Shown here piece by piece: positions 11,979 through 21,350 of a stretch of 64,000 nucleotides of DNA. The stretch is from Amoebophrya sp. A120 (lineage: Eukaryota > Sar > Dinophyceae > Syndiniales > Amoebophryaceae). The translations under genes and the position numbers were made by a program. The notes beneath the pieces are model-generated. The model had not been told where the DNA came from. It worked only from the letters and a program-made list of their open reading frames with translations, and searched no databases. Positions within the stretch are counted from its first letter, which is position 1. Each line of letters starts with the position of its first letter. Location: assembly GCA_905178155.1 (NCBI GenBank), contig CAJINV010000004.1, positions 11,081,655 through 11,145,654 on the forward strand. The letters run 5' to 3'.

Positions 11979-14900
11979 TCAGCCAGCACCTCCCCCGGCT
12001 GCACTTCTGAACGCGGCCAGCGCCGTCAAGACCTCCTCCCACCCGGTCTCCGTTTCTTGGTTGGCGCTCTCCGTTGCAAGCCTCTCCGTCGCAAGCAACA
12101 GCTGCTCTGCTCCCTCGTGGTCCGACTCCGCCACTTGATCCAGGATCGACAAAGCGATTTCTTGGAGGTCCAAAGGGTCCGGACGACACGCTAGCTCGCG
12201 CAACAGTTCCTGCTTCACCTGAACGGCATCCTCCGGCGCAGGGATTGCCCTCACCTGGGCCTTCCAGAACTCCGTGGACAAAGCGTGGTGATCAACAGTG
12301 GCGTGTTGGTGTTGCCCACCTGGTGCAGCAGGTGCCCTGTGGTGTTTGTCGATAAAATCTGCCTGTAACAGGTCCAACAGCCTTCGAAGGAAAGTTGCCC
12401 GGATCGAGGTGTATTTCTTCCCGAGGGTTTTACTAGTAGGCTTGTTTGGAAGATTTTCGCTCGCCGTTGTACCAACGTCCGCCGAAGACGACTGCAGATA
12501 GGAATTCGTCCCTTTATTCGACGAAGAAAGTGCACTGAGTGCGATTCCAAACCGCTTCAACGCTTTCGCACCCTTAGTGTTTTCTTGGTCCGCAGTGTAG
12601 TTTTCAGACGCCGCTGCAATCACATCTTGCAAGAACGCATCGACGCTTTGTTCATCTTCATCTTCAGTCGTGGGGCCGCCGGATCTCAACATCGTTGTAC
12701 TAAAAGCAGCGGCGCTCCCGGTCGACGCACGACCTGGTCCTGTTGCAACCTGCAGCTTCGCCGCGCAGACCATCCTCGCCAAATCCTGCCAGGACCACTT
12801 GTCCATCGTGATCGAGCGTACGAAACTGGTGTGCACCCCCAGCGACCGGTGCACGCCCGCGCAATTGAGGCAGAGAAAGACGCCGTGCGTCAGGCTCGCC
12901 CAGGACACCGAACTGTCCATCCTGGTGCAGTCCGCGCACTTGTGATTGTCCGTTTTCTCCCGCAGTTTGGTGAACAACTCCTGCAGAAACCCGCTATCCT
13001 GGTACAGGTGGTGACGGAGGGATTTTCTTACGGGATCTTCCCTCAGTACTGGCGTGCTACAGGAGTTCGAGCTCGAGTTGTCTTGGCGTGCATGATGTTG
13101 TACTATTTGTTCCGCGGGTGATGCGGGTTCAGACGCCGAGCTGTCGTCATCGTTCCAAGCCAAAATGGCGTTCGCTTTCGTACCGCCGGTGCCTGTGGGT
13201 GTAGTCCTGGCTGGTGGCGTACTAAGGGGAAAATTTCACAAATACAAATATCTGCAAAAATTGATGCTTAAAGGACAAAACTGCAGAGAAGCAGGCGCTC
13301 AGTGTTATGCTTTTCAGCAATTCAGGCCCTGTCGGGCATCCTTGGGAGGGGCGCCAGAGCATTCATCTCAGGCGGTCGCCATTTAACCCGACCAAAGTCG
13401 CACCAGCGCGGGCCGCCTAGCAGGGCGGCACTAGGGCTCTTGGGGCCGCGCCAGGGTGCCCGGAATTCCGGCGCCATGCGGCGCATGCGGAGGCAGTAAT
13501 AGGCCGCGGCGAATCGCCGAAAGGCGAAAATCGCATCAAAATGACGCAGAAAAATGCTCGCGGGCGACTTCTCCGGCAGGGGTCGCCGGACCCCCCTGCC
13601 TTTTCATTTGTGGAAAGTTTCCAAGCGGGAATTGGGAATTTGGCTGTTCCGAAGGGCCCCAGATCTTGGGGTCTCCGGAGGGGTCGGGTCTGTTCATTTG
13701 TGAAAAGTTTCCGAGTGGGAATAGCGTTTTTTTGCTCCAATCACGAGCTAAACGACAAACCGCATCGGCGGACTCGACGAAAAGGAAAGGCAGCAGCCTT
13801 CTGATTTTGTTGTTGAAGTATATGCATGCTCGTGGTCGTCCGGTATGGCTTCCAGCGACGCCAAACCCTCCGGACCTTGCCGGACAGAAGAACGCCGCGC
13901 GCTGTTGCTGTGCTGCTGTTCGACTCACCGGCGTTGCGTTTCGCAGACCCTGGACCCCCTCCCAGCAGCCCTGAAGCCTCTAAGGACCAATTTTTGCAGA
14001 TATTTGTATTTGTGAAATTTTCCACTCAGTATGGCGGTACAAGTATTGAAGCGGCTTTGTTGATGTCCTTGTCTACCTCGTAATCAACATGATCCGGCTG
14101 CAGATTCACTTCCTTCGGAGTAGAACCGGCCTGGTGACGAGAAGTCAAATTTATGCCCTCTAGTTGTACTGCGCCCGTGGTCACGGCGACTTTTTCCGCG
14201 AGCCCAACCTGCCCTAGAACTGCGGTGACCTGCGCAAACACCTTATCGACGGTTGCGGCAACGAATTTCTGACTGACTGTCTTGTTCGCTGACAGACCAA
14301 GCAGCTCTTCCCCGCCCCGCGCTTGCGAAATTTGCGCCGCTGCGGGGAACAGTTCTTTCGTGGTGAAGTCGAGAAACTGCACTAACTGCCTGTATAACTG
14401 CCGCCTTTTCACTGCGATCCGGTTCTTCAACCCCTCCAAATCACTCCCGTGCACGTGCGAAAAGTGGTCTTTCGCCTGGTGGACCAAGGCGAGTAGGTTG
14501 CACTGCACCATCTTCTGATCGGTTTTCGCGATCAGCTTCTCCATCGCCTCGTCGATTTGCTGCGTGAAAGATTGCGCAATGTAGTTCTCCTGGCCGGACT
14601 GCTTGGAAACCTGGAGGGCGAGGGACTTTTCTTCCGTGTCGAGGAAAGCCAGCTTCAAGTCGATCTCCTCTAAACGCTGTAGAAGTTGCTTTTTTTCGGA
14701 GTCGAGTTGTATTCGCTGCGTGCGCAGCTCGTCCAGCTTCGCTATCGCGGCCGTGCCCTGGTCATGAATGTCGTTGACGACCTGGATTTTGTTTGTACAA
14801 TAAAGAAAAGTGGGATTCATCGCATTTTTATGTGCTGGATCTTCATCATGAGTGACATCTACATCAGGAGCATGATACAGAACGGCTATATCAATCTAGG

Positions 14901-17900
14901 TACACATTTTTGGATAGACACAGCCTTATCATCTCCTCCCACTTAGTACCTCTTTTCTCCGTCGCTCCAAATCCGCCTGGCTGAGGCTCAATTTCTTCAC
15001 GATGGCGTCTGTCTCCGCCATGTTCTTGGTCAGGGATTCCACCATGCTCGAGCTTTCCACCACCGCAGCCTTCCCTTTTTTCCGAACGTTTTCCGTTCGC
15101 GCTTGGAGTTTCAGGACCATCGTCAACAGCAACAGCAACTTGTCCTGTGCAAAAGTATCGCACTCGTATAAATGCAAATGTTCGCTCGTTGTGGATCGGC
15201 TCTGCCGACCGGGTAACCCATCGCCTCACATACAAAGGACCGACATAGGCGAACCCCGTTGCGGGACATACAAATTGGCCGAACGGAAGGGCCCTAAGCG
15301 CTACATACATAGTTCACCCTAAGCGCCTACCACTTCGGTCGGGACTGAGTCTACCTGGTCCTGGGGGTCTACAGCGCACTAGCCCTCTGCTAGCATAAAC
15401 AGATTGGGCTCTACAAACTGATCTAACTTCTTGCAACAGTAAGGCCATCACAGAGGTGCGCTAAAACGGGTTCGGGGCGCTCCGTACGGAAGGGAGCCTT
15501 TCGACGCGGCGTACACGAGGCAAATCTTGTTCCCGAGGCAAATCAGCATTACAAATTTTATTCCTCATGCTACGGAAATTTGTAATGCATTTATACGAGT
15601 ACGGTACTTTTACAGTTCATACAACTGCTCCACGGACCTCGCGCACGCAGCGAGTTTCGTCACCCAGTTGTCTTCGTGCAGTCTCCTTTGCAGCAACAGC
15701 TTTCTGGACACGGTTTGCGCCCGCTCCGCGTTTCGTAAATCCTTCTGATCAGTCACGGTCTGCTCGAGCAGGGGCAGGACCAAGTCCCGCACCAGCAACG
15801 CGAACGTCGTATCTTCTACCCCATACTCCCTATGAATCACGCTGTTTTTCGACCGATCGTCCGCGTTGAGCAGAGTGGAAGAGAAAAAGATCCCGCTGCT
15901 CCTCGTGCGCGAGAACAAACCTGGGCTCTGGTCGTCCCCAGAAACGAGGTTCATGTATTGCGGAAGGTTCTGAATCTGCACCGACCCCGGGCCGGAGAGC
16001 TCGGGAAATTGCGAAGATGATGATCCTGCTGTAGAAGACCCGTTGCTCTTAACGTTACTGCTGGTGGAGCCACCACCTCCGGAATAATTTCCGGATGATC
16101 CATTCGTGATTGCAGCAGGGTTGGTCGAGGAGCTTGAGCCTCCTTTTTGGTGATAGTACCTCGACGACGCGTTTGGGAGATTTTCACTGTTGTACTGATC
16201 TCCACTGTAGCTCCTGCCCCTACTTCCGCCCGCGACAGCGGAAGAAGACAACAGTTTTTGCGGACTGCCGTCCTGATTCACGTTCGATCCCACTGAGCTG
16301 CAAATTTCGCTCAGTCGCATCTCTAAGGTTTTGATTTCCTTCTCGACCAGCGGTGCATCGCGCTGACGCAGCAAGGTGCAGGTTTGGCCGGTGCCACCAG
16401 CGGGGGCCCCACCAGCCGCACCCTTATTTCCACCTTGCAGCTCCACCGCAAAAGCCGCTGAAAAGTCGATCACGCCTAAATGGTCTTGCTCCGAGTCCTT
16501 CAGCCAGGAAAGAACCTGCACTGCCTGCTTGGTTTGCTGCAAAGCCTCTAGCAGAACGCCGTTCAGTCTGTTCGTCCGGAGCGTCAATTCGAAAAACTCC
16601 AGGCACGTCTGGAGAAATTCGGGCGGGTAGTTGCTGCTTTTCTGCTCCAGAACTGCCGGAAAATGGTCCTCCTGGACCAGTAGCTGCGCTTCGAGGTTAA
16701 CAGCTTCTTTCTCACGATCAGGAGCTGCAACCGTCATACTCGAAGCTGCCGTCGTGGTGCTTTCTGTCGTGTCGTCTTCAAAAGGCGAAGAGCTGGACGG
16801 TCTCGCGGGGACTCCTTCTTTCAACGTCTCCGCGCTTCGAGGGTGGTTCTTGATGTTTCCAGAGGAGTGAAGATCATCTTCTTCGCTGTACGTCCGTCGC
16901 CTGTCTCTACTACCGGTTGAGGATGACCCGGCGGCGCTTGTGGACGACAAAACGCTGTCCCCGAATGGGTTACTGGAATTTGCGCTATCTCCAAAGATAT
17001 CACTTCGTCGATCCCTTCCAGGCGACCAGGCTGAGGGGTTTCCGGTTTGCTTTTGCATTTGCTGTGCCTGTGCCGTGGCAGTCGCATGAATTTTTTCACC
17101 AGCTGGTCCCACCTCCACTGGTCCGGCGTCTGCACTTCTCGTCGGCACCTCCGCCTTTTGTTCGTCTGTCGGTGACCGCCGCGTCGGCGTGGGCACGAAA
17201 AAACCGCCGTCCGTTGCGTCCGTGCTTGTGATCACAGCTGCTCCGGTGGAAGAAAAACTGGCAACGTCCGCAGTCGGAGAGACCATGTCTCCGAGCGGCG
17301 GTTTCGGTGGCGCTTTCAACTGCACCGCACGCGCCGCGGGTGCGAAAACAGAACTGGATGTTGATGAAGCTGGAGTAGCGGACAGTTTCTTCACCGTGAT
17401 TCCACTTGTCGTGGACATCCCGTTCGGTCCCGGTGGCGGTGGTGGGGACAGCCTCGCCGTTCCCGCACCACTTAAAGCTCCTGCTCCACTTCCTGACGCG
17501 GCCCCAGCGACAGCGGTCCTTTCCGCGTCTAGGCCAGCAATGTGGGAGAATAAAAACTCTATCGCCTGCGTCCGTAGCAGAATCTGCCGAAAGCTGAAAA
17601 TCTTCTTGGGTTGCAGTTTGTCATGGATCGCAAAGGCGGGCTGATCGATCAGTTGCTGGGCGAGGTGAAGCTGCAATGCGCGATAGCTGGAAGCCGATCC
17701 AGATGGAGATGATCCCGCATCATCAATCTGATTGTTCTTCTTCGAAACGATGCCAAGCAATTGGTGGCTTACCGCGCTGGCCGCCAGGTCCTCCGCCGGT
17801 CGGACCAAGGACGCAATCCACTTCCTGAGCAGATTCTGCGCCGCAGCCAGGTCGTGGTGCGGCTGCTTCGCCGCCTCGGAGACCAGTGCCTCCTCCAACT

Positions 17901-18120
17901 CCGAGGCGATTTGCGGGTAGCGCTCGAAGGGCAGACGGTACTGGCGAGAGGAAACATACGATGCATTTCCACCATGATGATCTTGCTGGCTCGGCGTGCT
18001 GCCTCCTTGGATTGAGATCGCCGTGCGGTCAAGATGAAGAACTGCAGGAGTGTCGGCAACGCCCCCCTGGCGATTTTGTGGGTTCCCCGAGCCGCCGAGA
18101 GTTGAAACGAGCCAATCCAT
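11979..18120 (-). CDS. Large ArfGAP-domain protein with long N-terminal helical/coiled-coil region
   Basis: Exons are 18120-15622, 15135-14950, 14781-14032 and 13214-11979 (4,671 nt, 1,556 residues). The start is the ATG of MDWLVSTLGG. The N-terminal 830 residues mix helical segments (FLQTCLEFFELTLRTNRLN) with Ser-rich linkers. Next comes a coiled coil (VESLTKNMAETDAIVKKLSL and following) reached across introner A3, then a GT-AG intron (14782-14949; RRKE|VVNDIHDQG), more coiled coil, and introner I. The ArfGAP zinc finger follows: CADC, then 18 residues, then CLNC-AGVHRSLGVH with the arginine finger. The usual spacing is 16, so there is a 2-residue insertion. ArfGAPs stimulate GTP hydrolysis by Arf GTPases in membrane traffic. 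The helical N-terminus could be BAR-like, but I cannot show that. It remains possible that two genes are joined; continuous frame across both introners argues against it. Confidence 0.75.
13220..14031. mobile_element. Introner I: 812-bp GC-rich TIR element used as an intron in the ArfGAP gene
   Basis: The termini are TACTAAGGGGAAAATTTCAC and its near-complement GTGAAATTTTCCACTCAGTA. The inverted repeat extends about 40 bp (ACAAATACAAATATCTGCAA ...). The duplication is TGGCG (13215-13219 and 14032-14036). Excision reads ASILVPP|PARTTPTGTGG into the ArfGAP exon. The interior is GC-rich and includes two direct copies of 'TTCATTTGTGRAAAGTTTCC' near 13604 and 13691. Confidence 0.82.
15141..15621. 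mobile_element. Introner A3 (family A) with about 340 bp of extra internal sequence
   Basis: Family A ends (TGTGCAAAAGTATCGCACTC / GAGTACGGTACTTTTACAGT) and duplication CAACT (15136-15140 and 15622-15626). At 481 bp it is three times the length of its siblings. The extra block (about 15185-15525) is absent from other copies and contains repeated 'CCTAAGCGC' and a TCGGC-TCT-GCCGA hairpin. Excision gives SVEQL|LLLLTMVLKLQ in frame. Confidence 0.82.
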
Positions 18121-18565
18121 TTTCTGCTTACGAAACGCTTTGCGCTGAATGCTCACAAGGACTTGGAAGGCGAAATCGAAGCTTCCTGCAGTAGATCTTC
18201 TGAAGCGATAAAAGAAGTTGAAGACTACGCCGTTCCTGCCGTCGTTGCAAGAACGAACCTTGAGACGAATAGGTACGGTATGTTGGTCAGGCCTCTCCTT
18301 GGTACACAAATACAGCGAACACTAACGATCAAAATGTAGCTGAGCGTCAAGAAAATGGAGACGACCGGAGGCACGACGTCCAAGGCGCTTGATGCTTCGA
18401 TTTGAATGTTGAACTTTGCTTGGAATGTGATGCAAAAAATGTTGTCGTGAGATTGTGTCGCTATGTGTATGTGCTTGCTCGAGAAACACGTAAGAGTTCG
18501 AGGTCAAGCGAAACCAGTGAAAGAAGTGTGTCAACAGACGCCTTGCAAGGGCTTTTCCTTTTCAT
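18121..18565. other. Intergenic region, no supported gene
   Basis: This covers the 5' leader of the ArfGAP gene and the 3' trailer of the TRM7 gene. The ArfGAP frame stays open upstream to 18309, but those residues look like translated leader and MDWLV at 18120 is the better start. Confidence 0.5.
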
Positions 18566-20197
18566 CTATTTCTTCCCTCCCCGCTTCCTCGAGAGCGCGT
18601 CTTCGTAGAAGGGTTTGATCGGCCTCTGCACGGGTTCCGTGAAGACGTGGTCCGCCGCAAGTTCGTAGTTCCTATCGCTGTCAGGCGCATTTCTTGCACC
18701 GCATTGCAAGAAGCGGGCTGGTCGTGCTGGCGCCGCACGAGTTGTTGTGCCAGTGCTGGCCATTGCTGCGAGGCGAGGAAGAGAACAAAAAGCGTCCTCA
18801 TCGCTACGATCACCTTCGCGTTTGATGATGTTCTGCAACGGCACATCTACTTCCGGTGATGTTACATCCCTTGGTGCTGTTGGTGACGCTCGTTGTACTT
18901 GTGATACTGCATCGAAGCTACGTCGGCTAGGGGCGGTGGCAAAGGCAATTTGATCTTCTACCAAAATGTGCTGCTCCGGCACCTGTTCTTGGTCAAGAGA
19001 AATAACGTCGACCGGCTCGGGGAGTGGCTGCTCTTCGTCATTCTGATTCATGCGGTCCTCACGCCCGAGAGTTGGTAGTCTTGTCCTCACACACGACACA
19101 TACGGATACGCTTCCTCATCGTCCATTAGCAAGATGCTACTACTCGCACCATGCTCAGCCTCATTAGCACCGGTCGCAGCTCCTGTGAATATTTCTGCCC
19201 TTCCGATTGCCATGTCCTTCTCCTCCTGCACAATCTTTTGAAAAAATCCCTTCCCCACGATAAAGCACTCCGGGGAACTTGCACGACTGGCCCTCGGTTT
19301 GCAAATCACCACTTCGGCGAAATGCCGTTTCATCAACCGCACCACCGCGTTCTCGTTTTCCGGCCCCCGGAAAAGCTTGGCGATGAAGTTGGCGCCGGGT
19401 TTCAGGGTTTTGATTGCGACGTTCAGGGAGGCTTTGATGAGAAGGTGTTGCACATACTCGTCAAAGTCGTGGATCAAAGTGACATCTGGCGCGCCGTCCA
19501 TAACCAACAGGTCGGCCTTGCCGACGTGGAGGAGATTTTTGGCATCTTCTTCACTGTTGGTGGTGGTTTCGCTTCCGTCGCGGTGTTCAGCTGTCCGGTA
19601 CATTGCTTGTTCGTTTTCTTCTATCCGCCTCTTTTTGTTCACTTCCTCGTTTTTTCGTCCGTTGTCAATGTCCATTGGTGCTACGATACTGCCGGAGCAC
19701 GGGCCCGTCGGTTTTATTTCTGCACTCGCAGCACTAGCTGCTCCTGCTCTTCCATTCTGGAATGTCGCAATTGCCTCAGAAATTTGTTCACAGAGAAAGT
19801 CCGTCCTGGTAATGTCCCCGTAGAGGTAAGTGACCTTCTGCCGAAGCTCCGCCGTATCCAGATTCATCGCCTGTAAATCGACAGCAATGACTTGATCAAA
19901 ATACTTGGCCAAGACCTGGGTCCAGCTCCCGGGAGCGGCACAAAGGTCGATCACCACGCGGTGCCGCTTAGGTCGTATATTATTTTCAACGTCGGAGTTC
20001 CAAATATCAACATGCCGGACTTCTGCTGCATCAGGAGCATGAGGCTTCCCGCACTCCTCGGACGACCTCGAGTTCGTCTCAAACAAGTTACAGGTCTCGT
20101 TGACTTGAAGAAGCTTGAACGCCGACCTTGCCCGCAGACCCTGCTCTTTCGCCATGCGATAGTAGATATCGCGGCGGTCCTTCGTGGTTTTGCCCAT
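18566..20197 (-). CDS. FTSJ1: tRNA (ribose-2'-O)-methyltransferase, TRM7/FTSJ1 family
   Basis: This is a single exon. The start MGKTTKDRRDIYYRMAKEQG matches the family's N-terminus closely, so I prefer it over an in-frame ATG 60 nt upstream. The catalytic K-D-K-E set is visible: K in RARSAFKLLQ, D in VMDGAPDVT, K in FIAKLFRG and E in SSPECFIVGKGF. The S-adenosylmethionine site is DLCAAPGSWTQVL and VIAVDLQAMN. TRM7 enzymes methylate the 2'-OH of anticodon-loop positions 32 and 34 of certain tRNAs with partner proteins. Two disordered insertions (about 40 residues after LFETNSRS, about 70 after ATFQNG) and a 200-residue C-terminal tail lengthen it to about 543 residues, against about 310-330 in yeast and human. 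Confidence 0.93.
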   Translation of the reverse strand: MGKTTKDRRDIYYRMAKEQGLRARSAFKLLQVNETCNLFETNSRSSEECGKPHAPDAAEVRHVDIWNSDVENNIRPKRHRVVIDLCAAPGSWTQVLAKYFDQVIAVDLQAMNLDTAELRQKVTYLYGDITRTDFLCEQISEAIATFQNGRAGAASAASAEIKPTGPCSGSIVAPMDIDNGRKNEEVNKKRRIEENEQAMYRTAEHRDGSETTTNSEEDAKNLLHVGKADLLVMDGAPDVTLIHDFDEYVQHLLIKASLNVAIKTLKPGANFIAKLFRGPENENAVVRLMKRHFAEVVICKPRASRASSPECFIVGKGFFQKIVQEEKDMAIGRAEIFTGAATGANEAEHGASSSILLMDDEEAYPYVSCVRTRLPTLGREDRMNQNDEEQPLPEPVDVISLDQEQVPEQHILVEDQIAFATAPSRRSFDAVSQVQRASPTAPRDVTSPEVDVPLQNIIKREGDRSDEDAFCSLPRLAAMASTGTTTRAAPARPARFLQCGARNAPDSDRNYELAADHVFTEPVQRPIKPFYEDALSRKRGGKK

Positions 20198-21350
20198 CCT
20201 TTTTGTGATGTGAGAGATGGTTAATATCACGGAACTTTCAATCAATACGGGGGCCAAGGATAAGGAAGAATGTACGCATCAAGAACTTCTAGGCGAGCCG
20301 CAGCCAGCGACGCTAAAAGCAACCTTTATCCATCCGACATATTGAATTTCCTTGCGATCTCGAAATCACTGGATACGCTTACGAATTTCGACAACTTCAT
20401 ACTTCAAGTTTGTCTGCGACATCATGGTATGCTCTTTCATTCCTCTTCGTCCTTTTATCGCAGACCAAGTCCCCCACCTCCAAAAGTGTAAGTGCTTAAT
20501 ATAAAAAGATAAAGAACCTCTAGATTTTCATTTATAATTTCAATTTCTGTCGCATTGTCATTGAATGAAGAACCTTCCAACTACACTCGGATCAAAAAGT
20601 GATCGAAGCGAAACTACAGCGACTGGGACGGTGACCGGACTACTTCTTTGTTCATGAAGCAACCACTTTCATCATGGATCGTGAGTGTGCTTCGTTTATG
20701 TTTCGTGATCTGAAAACTGCGATCGTGATCATTTTCGGACTAGTATTGTTCGGTTGAATTTGATCGGGGGCAGGAGAAAACTTTCTCTGGTGTTCGTATT
20801 CTTCTCCTGCGCATGCAGAGACCGGCGACTGCTTTCGAAGGTTTTATTATTTTTTTGTTCATTCCCAAAAGATCAAAATCCATTTTTGACGTATACAGTG
20901 TGAGTTTGTGCATTTTGGTTTTCATTCGCGACGAAACAAGAATTGAGAATTCAAGTTTTATTGCGAATTAATTTCATGAAAGGAACGTTGGGTTGTGCTT
21001 TGTCGTGCTCGTTGTTAAACTTTGACAGAGTGTTGCAGAAAGATGATATCGATTTCTTCATAACCACGTAAGCAAAGCTCAATCTGCTGTAAAAAAAACT
21101 GTATTCTCTGGATTGCAAAAAGTAATTTCAAATTGGTTAATGTAGCTACATGCTGGAAAGACAGAGTACATAATTTTGATTCATTGCGAAAAAGAAAAAC
21201 GCTAAAGGTGAAAGTCGTTTGTCTCGTACTACCTTTATCAGGTTCTTGATGATGATTAGTTCACCGAGCGGGGCTCGGCACAACTCCCTCCTCCGACACG
21301 CTCTTGTATTTTTTTTCGGAAAATACCTACGATCCTTCGTAGTTGTCGCC
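20198..21350. other. Intergenic region, no supported gene
   Basis: The sequence is A/T-rich with T-rich runs. Short open frames on both strands have no family resemblance. I see no repeat or RNA fold worth calling. Confidence 0.5.

Noticed and set aside
13147-13165. GCCATTTTGGCT on the minus strand, a 12-nt match to the dinoflagellate spliced leader
   Set aside because: It lies in frame inside the ArfGAP coding region, only 12 nt match, the core is self-complementary, and flanking leader bases do not match.
15185-15525. tRNA or rRNA gene inside introner A3
   Set aside because: No tRNA arm or B-box-like sequence was found and I do not recognise an rRNA stretch; identity left open.
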